Origin: Nitrospirae bacterium GWC2_56_14
Lineage (GTDB): Bacteria; Nitrospirota; UBA9217
Assembly: GCA_001803705.1 (NCBI GenBank)
Contig: MHDY01000022.1
Coordinates: 1-31,904, forward strand
DNA length: 31,904 nt
Reading direction: 5' to 3'
Shown here: positions 1 through 8,698 of the stretch, piece after piece
Layout: each line of letters starts with the position of its first letter
How positions within the stretch are numbered: position 1 is the stretch's first letter
The notes under the pieces: model-generated
Told to the model about the DNA's origin: nothing
Databases searched by the model: none
The model's input: the letters and a program-made list of their open reading frames with translations, nothing else
Made by a program: the position numbers and the translations under genes

Positions 1-106
1 CTGTGCGCAATGCATGATGCACTGTGGCTTCGAGCCGACCGTGGTCAACGAGATCGGCAAGAGCTGGAAAGACATCCTTGAAATGATGATCTGGAACCTG
101 ACATGA
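1..106 (+). CDS. hpnH: HpnH-like radical SAM protein, C-terminal end (partial)
   Basis: Only the last 34 codons are inside the window, in the frame beginning at base 2 and ending at TGA 104-106. The peptide starts CAQCMMHCGFEP and ends MMIWNLT. A Cys-x2-Cys-x4-Cys cluster followed by GFEPT is what I expect of the DUF3463 C-terminal domain of HpnH, the radical SAM enzyme that joins adenosine to hopene in hopanoid synthesis. The rest of the gene lies to the left. The final codons and stop form part of the direct repeat that recurs at both ends of the neighbouring elements, so this gene end appears to be their integration target. The family call is from memory of the motif on a short fragment. 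Confidence 0.6.
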   Translation, partial: CAQCMMHCGFEPTVVNEIGKSWKDILEMMIWNLT

Positions 107-175
107 GGCAGACGTTGCCTTTGACGGAGTCGTACCAAGTGGTATAAAGCCATAACAATCAGATGGTTATGCGGC
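87..175 (+). repeat. attL-like direct repeat, copy 1 (3' end of hpnH)
   Basis: The core ATCTGGAACCTGACATGAGG overlaps the hpnH stop codon. About 85 bases from here align with 31215-31305: CAGACGTTG, then TTTGACGGA, then CGTACCAAGTGGTAT, then CAGATGGTTA are shared. A shorter core match lies at 3526-3545. All copies are in the same orientation. Together with the tyrosine recombinase gene that follows, this is the normal picture of an attachment site at the 3' end of a protein gene. Confidence 0.7.
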
Positions 176-240
176 GTTGATCTTCTTGTGGTGCGGTCCT
201 GATTATGACGTATTTTGACCGAATTGGACCGCTTTTCATC

Positions 241-314
241 GGCCATAGTCCATAAATTGTCCATAAAATGACCTGTGCCTTCGGCTGTTTGCGTTGGTTG
301 ACCTGAGGCAGATA
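241..314 (+). repeat. Degenerate copy of element end (CCATAGTCCATA repeats plus CCTGAGGCAGA)
   Basis: CCATAGTCCATA at 243-254 is followed by TTGTCCATA and, about 50 bases on, by CCTGAGGCAGATA at 302-314. The same order (CCATAGTCCATAG, TAGTCCATAG, then the att core) occurs at 3461-3545 and 31142-31237. The direct TAGTCCATA units look like recombinase arm-binding sites. This copy is the most decayed of the three. Confidence 0.4.
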
Positions 315-321
315 AATACTC

Positions 322-357
322 AAACGCCCCCATTTCGAAAACGAGATGGGGGCGTTT
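322..357. terminator. Strong hairpin, probable terminator of the integrase gene
   Basis: AAACGCCCCCAT (322-333) pairs perfectly with ATGGGGGCGTTT (346-357) around a 12-base loop. It lies 31 bases beyond the integrase stop codon on the minus strand, and about 215 bases beyond the hpnH stop on the plus strand, so it may act in both directions. The U-tract is short on both strands, so intrinsic termination is likely but not certain. Confidence 0.55.
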
Positions 358-388
358 GTGTTTGCTGGGGGGGCTGACTGGTAGCGGA

Positions 389-1435
389 TCAGCTCGATTC
401 AGGTGTGTCGTCGGATAGATCTTCGTAGAAGAGCTCATCTGCCGAGTCTATGCCGAGAAGGATAGCCTCGAGCTTGTCACAGATCTGCTGCAGCGGTTTT
501 CGGGCCTTTTTTAGCGACAAATCGACGAGGTAGTGCACATCTGTGACGGTGCCGTCACTATGATTGGTCAGCCGGTCAATGTCTTCGCGGCGCAGACCCA
601 GGTGGTCGCCGACCATGATGAATGTCCTTCGCAGTGAGTGCGGTGTCAGATCCAGGCCGGTGATGCTGCGCAGCTTGTCGGCCCTGAGCGTAACATGACC
701 GGATTTCGACAGATGGTGGTCACTGGGGAATACGTAGACATCGTTTGGGCCTTTTGCCTGCAGGCGCATAGACAAGATCTGCTCCGACTGGCGTGACAGA
801 GGCTGAGCGCGCCGGTGCTTTGTCTCTGTAGACATCCAGGACAGGTCAACCACCTTGGCGTTGAAATCAACATCATCCCACCTGACGCTGGCCGCCTCAC
901 TTGGCCGCATCCCATGGTAGAGAGCAAAGAGATAGCAATCGCGGTGAATTTCCGACAGCGCCGAGACTGCTTTATAGAACACGGCAAATGCCGTTGAGCT
1001 TTGGAGCATCGTTTTGCGCGGATCGGTCTTGGTCCAGACGCCAGCATCAGTCAGGGCTTTGGTCGGGTTGCTCTTAATGACTGTCGGATGAAGGCCCATG
1101 CCATAGTTAAAGATAGCCCTTAACCGGCTGAAAGTGTTGACGGCGGCGCCTTTACCGGAGCCGTCCCGAATATCCTGGTGGCGGGCAATAACCTCTTCCG
1201 GTGTTAGCAACGACATCACGTCACTCAGCGGCTTATCCAGTATGTCAGCGAATTTTTGCCGGATCTGGCTGTTGTAACCGTCTTTTGTGTCTTTGCCGAG
1301 CGTGGTTTTGCGGTTCTTGGTTGTCTTGTTGAGCAGATAGGAGTCAAACAGGGTCCGGAAGGTTGGTACCGGCTTGTTATGCTCAAGCTTGAGCAGCCTC
1401 ATTTTTTCGAGCTCCGTACGCGCCAAGGTGCGCAT
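389..1435 (-). CDS. Tyrosine recombinase / site-specific integrase
   Basis: This is a phage-type integrase that would cut and rejoin DNA at the repeats beside it. The catalytic set is visible: Arg in HGMRPSEA, His-x2-Arg in TPHSLRRTF, the second His in LTNHSD, and the nucleophilic Tyr in VHYLV about 16 residues later. A core-binding SAM-like domain precedes it (roughly residues 25-130). At 348 residues it lacks the N-terminal DUF4102-type arm-binding domain of about 80 residues common in island integrases. The open frame runs only about 12 codons upstream of the ATG before a stop, so the N-terminus is probably truncated. The gene points toward the hpnH repeat, the usual arrangement. A decayed homologue of its last 45 or so codons lies near 31318-31446. 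Confidence 0.9.
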   Translation of the reverse strand: MRTLARTELEKMRLLKLEHNKPVPTFRTLFDSYLLNKTTKNRKTTLGKDTKDGYNSQIRQKFADILDKPLSDVMSLLTPEEVIARHQDIRDGSGKGAAVNTFSRLRAIFNYGMGLHPTVIKSNPTKALTDAGVWTKTDPRKTMLQSSTAFAVFYKAVSALSEIHRDCYLFALYHGMRPSEAASVRWDDVDFNAKVVDLSWMSTETKHRRAQPLSRQSEQILSMRLQAKGPNDVYVFPSDHHLSKSGHVTLRADKLRSITGLDLTPHSLRRTFIMVGDHLGLRREDIDRLTNHSDGTVTDVHYLVDLSLKKARKPLQQICDKLEAILLGIDSADELFYEDLSDDTPESS

Positions 1436-3288
1436 CTTTCGGCGATGAGTCGAATCTGGCTGATCCCGCCTTTATGGCAGCCCATGCTCTCAACCTCGCC
1501 AATCCCGGCAATTACATCGAAAAGACGGTCATACTTGCCGGCGGTACGCATGGAACCGCTCGTCTGTATGCGTCGCCGCCGGATGAGGAGCAGCACTTCG
1601 CTGCTTTACAGCGATCAGCGCAGGACAACTTTGCGGATATCAATATGCAGACCAGCCTACCGGTGGCGCTGGAGGATCCATCCCGTTCGTCTCAAGACTT
1701 TGCGGCGAAGGCGGTGGAATGGGCACAGGCGTCGGTGCCGGAGGCGGGAAGGGAAGATGATGCTTTGACACGTGAACAAGGCATCATATCCGCTGCACTG
1801 ATAGCGATGCGCGATGGCGCTGCTGAATTGCGCAGCCGGCATGAGGGATGGGCACGCGAAATCTTTCTTCAAGCACTGAAGGCGACAAAAGACCCCTACC
1901 GCCACTATCCACCTGGACTAAGCTACAACCCGATCGCAACTGCATTTGCCGGCATGGTTTACTTGATGCAATATCACCCTGCCAATGGCGACGTACGCGA
2001 CCTCCTTGACTCGGCTGCCAGCGGAGACCCGAATGCTGCGTGCGGTTTTGGTGCTGTGGTCGCCACGCTGGCCTCCATCGACGTACGTCTGCCGAGGTCG
2101 ATACTGAGGTGTGCACTCGCTGGGTGTATTCATCCTGCACGTACATGGGATCTTCCCGAGGAAGAGGTCACTGCACGTTCAGAACGGCATCTGCAGCGGA
2201 TTCGGGCGGCGGTGGATGCTGAGCTGGCATGGTTGGGCAATGAGGAGCCTGAACCGGGCTGGCCAATGTTCCCAACCGAAGAGGTTCAGCGGCGGCGCCA
2301 GCTCAGAATTCCAGGAGGAGAAGACCGGCAGGATGCGGCAGCGGCGCGTAGAGTTCGTCCTGACGAAGTTGCCTACCACCAGTCTGCGGCTAAGTGGCTG
2401 CACGGGGCCAAGAGCCTCTTCAATATTGCCGAACAGCCCTGGCTGAGTGATATCGCACGTGCCTATGGCCCTTGGACCGCTGCAGCGAACGGCGCCGGGA
2501 TAGATGCAAACGAAGATATCTCCCACACCCCAATGGAATGGAGCGATGCCTACTTCGAGCTGCTGGCCTACTGCCTGCCCGGACTTAGTTTGACGGAGAT
2601 TGACGAGTTCGCGCTGTCGCTTGTCAGTTCCCTGCCAGACATGTCATTTTACGATGTCGTCACGAAGTTCCTTTCAAGTGTTGATGCTGTATTCTTTAAC
2701 CAGTGCAGTTTGCAGGAGGTCGTAGCAGTCAATATTCGCGATTCAATCGCTGACCGGATGATGACAAGCCATGGCTGGAGACGGCTTGCAGGCAGCCGAG
2801 ACACTTCAGTCGAAATGCATTTGGGGCCGGCGGTTGCGACGCTCTTCTTCAATGAACGCGGTTTTTCTCAGCCTCCCAGATGCTATTTGCTTGAAATAGC
2901 TATCGACCGGGTCGAACCCTTCCTGCCGATTTTGAAAAAACTGGCCATAAGCGGACCATCGATTTTTACTGCGCTCCTTACGCTCAACCTTCTAGAGGTG
3001 TCGCCGAGATCGGCACACCTGCCGTTCGTAGTCGAAACCGCTAAGAGCTGGCTGGTCAGCTTCCCTGATTACAGTGTGTTCTGGGGCGACCACGACATCG
3101 GCCGCCGCCTTTGTGTCTGGTTTGAAAACGTATGGCGCCTGGATCCGACTCAGCTTGGTGCTGATAGCCCTATTCGCTTCGATGTGGATCGGTTGCTTGC
3201 CGCTCTGGTTAGCTTGGGTATCCCTGAAGCCAGGAGGCTGGAGGATACTATAGAAACTGCCGCGACTGACCCAGACCGCACTACCTGA
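1393..3288 (+). pseudogene. Orphan protein, probably the C-terminal part of a larger gene
   Basis: The first ATG is at 1474, giving 604 residues, but the frame is open without a start from 1393. Residues before that ATG (GDESNLADPAF) read smoothly into MAAHALNLANPGNYI, which suggests the native start has been lost. The frame overlaps the 5' end of the divergent integrase gene. The protein has no signal peptide and no clear membrane segments. It is mostly helical and rich in Ala, Arg and Leu, and ends in a short acidic helix region. I do not recognise a family. A helical C-terminal region of a large mobile-element or defence ATPase is possible, but no Walker motif is visible. The ORF is certain; its status as intact gene or remnant is not. 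Confidence 0.5.
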
Positions 3289-3305
3289 CCAAAGGAGACC
3301 ATTAC

Positions 3306-3371
3306 ATGCGTAATAGCCTTCTAACCATGGGTACCTTTGCCCTGCTATTGTTGCTGGTGAATTATGGTTAA
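3306..3371 (+). CDS. 21-residue hydrophobic peptide
   Basis: ATG at 3306 follows an AAAGGAG ribosome site (3291-3297) at ideal spacing. The peptide MRNSLLTMGTF followed by ALLLLLVNYG is a single hydrophobic helix. It begins 17 bases after the 604-codon frame and ends just before the conserved element-end region at 3381. It may be a tiny membrane protein, or the severed N-terminus of an exported protein cut at the recombination boundary. Confidence 0.4.
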   Translation: MRNSLLTMGTFALLLLLVNYG

Positions 3372-3380
3372 CAGCGGAGG

Positions 3381-3559
3381 GGTGGCGTTTGCCACCATAC
3401 TATGATAGTATACGCTTCACCGTTTAAGCCCAGATCTGCTTTGATTTAAGCGGGTAGGGGACCATAGTCCATAGCTAGTCCATAGCGGCAGTTTACAGGT
3501 ATAACATATTGAAATATATCAGCATTGATCTGGAATGTGACATGAGGTTAAGACGGGCT
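3381..3559 (+). repeat. Conserved element end plus att core, copy 2
   Basis: This block aligns with 31061-31246. Shared landmarks in order are a GGTGG..CCACC hairpin, CTATGATA, CTTTGA.TTAAGCGG, then CCATAGTCCATAG with a second TAGTCCATAG, and finally TGATCTGGAA..TGAC (from 3526). The core still spells I-W-N-V-T-stop. It separates the integrase element on the left from the lipid island on the right. Bases 3560-3616 hold only AT-rich DNA after the last island gene. Confidence 0.7.
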
Positions 3560-3616
3560 ACTTTTGTAATAAACGTTTTTATTTAGTTAATTATGTATTA
3601 ATAACCTTCCCAAAGT

Positions 3617-5182
3617 TCAATCAATCCTCGCCAGACGACCGTAATCAATCTTGGCGTTATGCCGCTTATCGAGCGGTATCTCATCAAGCTCCCGTACCGT
3701 ATCAAGCCGTGCCCACGCCAGGGCATTGCGCACGGCAGTAGTGTCGATATGAGCGCCTTTTTCGGACTGCACAAACAGGATTCGTTGCCCCTGCCGGTTG
3801 ACGAGCGCTGCGCGGGAAATACCGGAAAACTGGCGGGCGGCGCACTCTACCGCAAATGGATACAGATGACCGCGTTCATCGTTGATAACCGCAGCGCTGC
3901 GACCTAATAACCACAGACGCCCCGCGTCATCGAAATAGCCGCTGTCACCGGTGCGATGCCAGACAGTCTCATTTACCCGAAACTTGGTTTCCTCGTCGCC
4001 GGTTCCGTGCAAGTATCCTTTCAGAACATGGCCACCCGTAACGACAATTTCACCGGCCGTGTCCGTCGGCAGACACATTCCGGAAAAACCTGATTCGCTC
4101 AAACTACCAAGGGGAGTACCCCAGCAGTGCGCTATCACCCGTACAGTGATTTCCGGCACCGGTTCACCGGCCAGAAGTCCGCCGCCCGCTTTCATAGCCG
4201 ACAGATCATCGTTGCTCACAGCGCGGCGGCTGATGTGGGCAATCGGCTCCGACTCGGTTGAACCGTACACCGCAACTATCTCGGCATCGGGGAAGGTTGC
4301 TGCCAGGCGATCCAGGTGGTCGGGAAACACCGGTGCGCCGCCGGTGAAGACGTAACGGAATCCCGGCACAGTTCGATCCGCGGATTCACATGCGACGCAA
4401 ATTCGCTCCATAAAGGCTGGTGATGCAGCCACGGATGCAGGGCAATGGCGTTCAATCTGGCGCAGGATGGGAGCGGCCTCGATCCCTCCCGGACAACGCA
4501 GATCAGCGTCGGGTATCAGGGATGTGACACCAGAAGCCAGATTGGCCAGCACGAAGACCGGCAGCGTTGTCAGGTCAAGAGCGCCGGTGGTCAAGTGGAT
4601 GGTCCGCTCCAGTACGCGGTGCTGTTCCAGAAGAAAGCCGTGGCTGCGCACCGCCGCCTTTGGTTGCCCGGTGCTGCCGCTGGTAAAGGTGATCAGTGCC
4701 GGTGTGTCGTTTGTGCATGGAGCTATCGGCTGGTGAGGTTTAATGCGCTCGGAGCGGCTCCATGAAGTGCAGCCCGGCATGAACCGGCTGAAGCAGATAT
4801 GGCAGGGAATGCGGCGCAGAGCCGGGGAAATCAGCCGCAGCAGGTGCGCTTTGGGAGGGGCGATCAGTGCGGCTGGCTGACGGATGGCGCAACAGCGCTC
4901 GATATGCTCCCGTCCGGCCGAGGGGTCGAGGAACATGGCGGTTATCCCTAAACGGAAGAGCGCCATCAGGGCAATATACAACTCCGCCGACATGGGCTGG
5001 AAGACCAGCACCGTGTCACCGCTGACAAGACCGGCTTCCCGCAACAAGGCTGCGCCTCTAGCCGAAGCCGTTTCCAGTCCGGCAAAGGTGGTTACCCGTT
5101 CCCGACCGCCGTGCACGTCGATAATTGCCTGAGCATCGGGGCGCTTGTGCGCCTGCCGTTGCAGAATCCCGGCGATGTTCAT
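3617..5182 (-). CDS. OleC-like acyl-adenylate-forming enzyme (AMP ligase)
   Basis: ANL-superfamily enzyme of 521 residues, expected to activate a carboxylic acid with ATP as acyl-AMP, then form a CoA ester or, in true OleC, a beta-lactone. Visible motifs are the P-loop TFTSGSTGQPKAA, the A5 motif YGSTESEP, the A7 motif WHRTGDSGYFDD, and the C-terminal lysine in DKRHNAKIDYGRL. The last is very like the ending I associate with OleC-type ligases. Its ATG (5180-5182) overlaps the GNAT stop as ATGA, preceded by AGGGAG. It is the last gene of the seven-gene operon. No OleA, OleB or OleD partner is present, so hydrocarbon synthesis is not supported. Substrate unknown. Confidence 0.85.
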   Translation of the reverse strand: MNIAGILQRQAHKRPDAQAIIDVHGGRERVTTFAGLETASARGAALLREAGLVSGDTVLVFQPMSAELYIALMALFRLGITAMFLDPSAGREHIERCCAIRQPAALIAPPKAHLLRLISPALRRIPCHICFSRFMPGCTSWSRSERIKPHQPIAPCTNDTPALITFTSGSTGQPKAAVRSHGFLLEQHRVLERTIHLTTGALDLTTLPVFVLANLASGVTSLIPDADLRCPGGIEAAPILRQIERHCPASVAASPAFMERICVACESADRTVPGFRYVFTGGAPVFPDHLDRLAATFPDAEIVAVYGSTESEPIAHISRRAVSNDDLSAMKAGGGLLAGEPVPEITVRVIAHCWGTPLGSLSESGFSGMCLPTDTAGEIVVTGGHVLKGYLHGTGDEETKFRVNETVWHRTGDSGYFDDAGRLWLLGRSAAVINDERGHLYPFAVECAARQFSGISRAALVNRQGQRILFVQSEKGAHIDTTAVRNALAWARLDTVRELDEIPLDKRHNAKIDYGRLARID

Positions 5183-6177
5183 ATCAACTCCCTGCTGAAC
5201 AGAGCATACCGCCTGATCGGTTGGGCATAGTGGGCGCTCATGTTGCGGGCGCTGCTGTTGCCATCGTATGTCAAAGCGTGGATGGCCCGTTTATAGCCAA
5301 GTTTATGGATGTTGCCAATGGTTCTCACCATCAGCAGGTTGCCCAGTCCGCCGTAGGTTTTGCCGGGAAGTACGGCAATTGATTTCATAATCACCGTATC
5401 GATTGAACCACCACGCTGGACCTGGAGCATGTCGGGAATGGCGAAGAGAAATCCGGCCGCTTTCCCCTCATGCTCCGCCAGCAGGGTCAGTTCCGGCTTG
5501 ATATACGTCTGAACCCTCCGATAGGTGGCTTTAAACTCCTCCCGGCTGATGGGAGCATACAGAAAATTATGTTGGAAACCGGTCAGGGATAGTTCGAAAA
5601 TGGCGTCAAGTTCCTGATCGAAGCGGGCCGGGTCGAGATGCCGGATTTTGATTCCGGTGCTCTCCATCCGTTCTGTCACAGAATCCATACGTGGATCGAC
5701 ATATTCCAGATTGGTGTTGAGCGATGAGCTGTAGGAGGCGAATTCGTTGAATCCGGCGTCAATAAAGTGCTCCGGCCAATCGGCGGGATTGTCCGGCTCC
5801 AGAAAGAACGGTAGCTCCGGGCCCCGCTCGACGACGAAACGGTAGCGGCGCCAGGTCGTGCCGTCCAGCGGGCCCACCGCCATGGTGCACTCTTGTTCCT
5901 TAAGCCTGGCACAGGCATGGTTCAGCAGCTTTGCGGATGATTTCAAGTCTCGTGCGGCATAGTGGCCGATAAAGCCGAGACGCTGTTCCGGGAACTCCGG
6001 AACGCTCTGCCACCACAGAGAGCAGCGGGCAAGCACATCACTGCCGCCATCCGTCAGCAGCCAGTGGGAATCGGGGGTATGACGGGTCAGCTCGTCGGCG
6101 CTGATTAGCGGGACTGTTTCCGTTCTGGAAAAGAGGGAGAGCTCATCGGAGTGTGATATCAAGGTGAAGGTATTCAT
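5179..6177 (-). CDS. GNAT-fold acyltransferase family protein
   Basis: 332 residues from the ATG at 6177, which overlaps the upstream stop as ATGA; the longer upstream frame is a shadow of the kinase-like gene. Two GNAT-like halves can be seen: GFIGHYAARD followed by GPLDGTTWRRYR in the first, and MKSIAVLPGKTYGGLGNLLM followed by YDGNSSARNM in the second, which matches the acyl-CoA pyrophosphate-binding region of GNAT proteins. It would transfer an acyl group from CoA or ACP to an amine. Sitting between an acyl-activating enzyme and a BtaA-like transferase, it is a reasonable candidate to N-acylate an aminolipid head group, but that is inference. Soluble, no signal peptide. Confidence 0.75.
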   Translation of the reverse strand: MNTFTLISHSDELSLFSRTETVPLISADELTRHTPDSHWLLTDGGSDVLARCSLWWQSVPEFPEQRLGFIGHYAARDLKSSAKLLNHACARLKEQECTMAVGPLDGTTWRRYRFVVERGPELPFFLEPDNPADWPEHFIDAGFNEFASYSSSLNTNLEYVDPRMDSVTERMESTGIKIRHLDPARFDQELDAIFELSLTGFQHNFLYAPISREEFKATYRRVQTYIKPELTLLAEHEGKAAGFLFAIPDMLQVQRGGSIDTVIMKSIAVLPGKTYGGLGNLLMVRTIGNIHKLGYKRAIHALTYDGNSSARNMSAHYAQPIRRYALFSRELI

Positions 6178-7601
6178 GGGGCAGCTCCAGAAAAAATGTT
6201 TAAACAACCAAACAATTTCACAACCACGGGAAAACAGATCATAAACAGCACCCATGCCGCAAAAGAAATGCCAATGGCAACTATCGCCCGCCGTAGCCAG
6301 CGGCCATAGCCCTGTTCGTCGTTTCCTAAATATCCGGCCAGGCGATGGTGCAGGAGGGCGGCGACACACAACAACGGCAGGGCAATCACCGACCAGAGCA
6401 TGCCCGCTGAAACATCCAGGAAAATCCGATACCGGTCAGCGTGCCAGTTATCCATGACCGGCAGAAACAACAGAGGCAGGAAGACGATCCAGGTTCGTGA
6501 TACCGCTCGCATGAGCCTCTTCGATAGCATTTGGCCGGGTGCGGCATAGCCAAGTTGCGTCATACCGACCATAACGGAATGGGCAGCGTAAGAAAGCGTG
6601 AACGGCTCAAGAACACTCCCCATGCGGTTGTTTTCCAGAAATACCAGCAGCCAGATCATTCCCGGCGCGGCCACCGAGGCCACTGCCCGTACCGTATGTA
6701 CGGGATGATCGTTGTCTTCGCTGCGCGGCCAGAGCAGGGTATAGGTCAGGAAGAGTACGAGCGACACCGCCAGCCACTGCCAGCCTCCCAAAGCCCAGTT
6801 CATATAACCGACCAGCGCCGCCGCCAGCAGGCCGCTTTCTTTGAGGGTGGTGCGCCGGCGCCAGGCAAAGACCAGCAGTGCCAGCAGGACAATGGCGCCC
6901 AGCCTGAAAAGCAGGTCATCTGCTTCCAGCGTCTGATAGCGCCGGAGCAGGGCGTAGCAGCCGAGTGGAATAAAGAGGTTATCTACCCCTCCGACCGAGA
7001 CCGCCTCGAACAGCATCACTAGAACGCCCAGCACCAGAGCGATCAGGAGCGATTCGGCCCGACCTGTTTCGCTTAACAGCAGGAGCGGCACATGTGCGCT
7101 CAAAAAAGCGACCATGAAGAAAGCCAGCGATCCCTCGGCGCTTTTGGTTCCTTCGGAGGTGGAGAAACGGTGCTGGCCGTAGCGAACTCCCACCAGCGCC
7201 GCCACGGCATCTGCCAGGGTCAGTGTAAGGAGCGGAATTGCATAGAGTAAGTGGTTTCCCTCAGAAAGCAGGTAGAGCGCCGCCACGGCCAAAGGGAAAT
7301 ACAGTTCGCCCAGGGAATGTCGTTCCACCCCGTGCAATACTGCGCCGAAACGCTCCCGTAACGGAGCGATAAGACGTGTACCCGTCAGTGCGGCAATCGC
7401 CAGAGCAGCCAGCAGCAGAACCGGCCACGACGCTGTGAACAGCCAGGGAAAAGAAAGTGTCACCAGCCCCATGGCGATATGCACCGCTTTGCGGCTGGTC
7501 TCGGGATGCAGATGGCAACGGGCACTGATCAGCTTCAAGCCGATCATGACGCCACCCAGTACTACAAGCACCAGCAGTATGCCGAGCCACGGAACGAACA
7601 T
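6174..7601 (-). CDS. Polyprenol/phytol-kinase-like integral membrane protein
   Basis: 475 residues with about a dozen predicted membrane segments. The first half carries the dolichol/phytol kinase (SEC59/VTE5) signatures: SRKAVHIAMG near residue 38, LADAVAALVGVRYG near 130, and EGTKSAEGSLAFF after it, the region that binds CTP in this family. From about residue 225 the second half (RTTLKESGLLAAALVGYMN, then GGWQWLAVSLVLF) resembles the start of a DUF92/VTE6-type domain, so it may combine both kinase steps that turn a prenyl alcohol into its diphosphate; the second assignment is weak. The ATG overlaps the DUF3419 stop as TGATG, with GGAGGAG upstream. A UbiA prenyltransferase in the same operon would use a prenyl diphosphate. 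Confidence 0.7.
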   Translation of the reverse strand: MFVPWLGILLVLVVLGGVMIGLKLISARCHLHPETSRKAVHIAMGLVTLSFPWLFTASWPVLLLAALAIAALTGTRLIAPLRERFGAVLHGVERHSLGELYFPLAVAALYLLSEGNHLLYAIPLLTLTLADAVAALVGVRYGQHRFSTSEGTKSAEGSLAFFMVAFLSAHVPLLLLSETGRAESLLIALVLGVLVMLFEAVSVGGVDNLFIPLGCYALLRRYQTLEADDLLFRLGAIVLLALLVFAWRRRTTLKESGLLAAALVGYMNWALGGWQWLAVSLVLFLTYTLLWPRSEDNDHPVHTVRAVASVAAPGMIWLLVFLENNRMGSVLEPFTLSYAAHSVMVGMTQLGYAAPGQMLSKRLMRAVSRTWIVFLPLLFLPVMDNWHADRYRIFLDVSAGMLWSVIALPLLCVAALLHHRLAGYLGNDEQGYGRWLRRAIVAIGISFAAWVLFMICFPVVVKLFGCLNIFSGAAP

Positions 7602-8698
7602 CAGATAATCTCCTCCAGTATAAAGGCGCTGTAGAAAAAGGCCTTGTCCTGCTGAAAAAGATGCCGTGCTTCCGGTTCAAGAGTTCGCAATTCTCCTGCC
7701 ATACACTCCGGACGGCTGCGGGGGGCCAGCATGTTCCAGTAGGCCAGCCGCCCGCAGCTGCGTCCGGCACGAACCAATCGTTCCAACAGCCGTTGATGGT
7801 TATCTTCCGACATGTACTCGAAAATGTCGCTCAGGTTGAAACGGTCAACCGAGTCAGTCCCTTCCTTTTCAAGAAACTCCTCCAACGGCAGGCAGTGCCA
7901 TTCCAGACGGTCAAGATTGGCGCGAATGGCCTCGAAGTTATCGGGACGCAGGGCAAAGGGGAGGGCGCTGGTGTGTTGACCGGTTAGAATCCATTGCAGA
8001 TAGGGATTATCAGCCGGGTTGAGGAAGGTCAATGCGTGACGGGTGCGGGCCAGAATCCGCTCGGCCACGCTCCCCTCCACATAGCGGAAGAAGCTGGGGT
8101 CGCGCCCTAGCTGCCCCATGACGAAGCGGGAGAAAAAAAAGCGAAACAGCAGCCGCCAGCGCCAACTGTCCCACACCTCCCGGTAGAATTGCTCCCGCTC
8201 CACCGGAGCGCCGCCGACCAGCAGCCGCTCGATGGTGCTACGGGAGTGGACAAGCGGCATGATCCGCTGACGGAACAGGGCAAAATAATGCTCGAATTTT
8301 CCCGCCCCGCCAATGCCGGTCTCGATGTCTGCTGAATGGGAATCCCAGAAGGCACGTGTGTCGCTGCCAAGTTGCGAACGGCAGCGTTGATAGAGGCCGT
8401 TGCGGCGTGTACTCGGTCGCGATCCGATTAGTTCAAGCAGTTCGGGGTGCGACAGTTCCCGATAGGCGGCAACGCGCAGCTCCAGGCAGGCCAGCTGGGC
8501 GGGATTCAAATCCAGGGCAACAACACGTCCGGCGCCACACGCCAGCATGGCCAGAGAGTTATCCCCGGCCGATGCGATGGTGAGGCAGGTGTCGCCAGGA
8601 CGGATAGCCAGTCCCTCCATGAGGATGTCGGCATCCTCCCAGCACTGGGCGTAGCGAATGGCGGAAAAGTCGGCGTGGCTGGCGGCTTCACTGCGCAT
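7601..8698 (-). CDS. DUF3419 / BtaA-like aminocarboxypropyl transferase
   Basis: 365 residues from the ATG at 8698, preceded by GGGAGGAA and overlapping the dikinase stop by 11 bases. DUF3419 proteins include BtaA, which moves the 3-amino-3-carboxypropyl group of S-adenosylmethionine onto diacylglycerol in betaine-lipid synthesis. Characteristic sequence: RYAQCWEDADILMEGL near the start, then TIASAGDNSLAML (SAM-binding loop), LDLNPAQLA (acidic ribose-binding end of strand 2), and NLSDIFEYMS late in the protein. There is no BtaB-type N-methyltransferase nearby, so a finished betaine lipid is not implied. The product may be an unmethylated homoserine-type ether lipid or something modified by the adjacent GNAT gene. 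Confidence 0.85.
   Translation of the reverse strand: MRSEAASHADFSAIRYAQCWEDADILMEGLAIRPGDTCLTIASAGDNSLAMLACGAGRVVALDLNPAQLACLELRVAAYRELSHPELLELIGSRPSTRRNGLYQRCRSQLGSDTRAFWDSHSADIETGIGGAGKFEHYFALFRQRIMPLVHSRSTIERLLVGGAPVEREQFYREVWDSWRWRLLFRFFFSRFVMGQLGRDPSFFRYVEGSVAERILARTRHALTFLNPADNPYLQWILTGQHTSALPFALRPDNFEAIRANLDRLEWHCLPLEEFLEKEGTDSVDRFNLSDIFEYMSEDNHQRLLERLVRAGRSCGRLAYWNMLAPRSRPECMAGELRTLEPEARHLFQQDKAFFYSAFILEEII

Noticed and set aside
3617..5182. Olefin (Ole) hydrocarbon biosynthesis
   Set aside because: Only an OleC-like ligase is present; no thiolase, alpha/beta-hydrolase or NADPH reductase partner (OleA, OleB, OleD) was seen.
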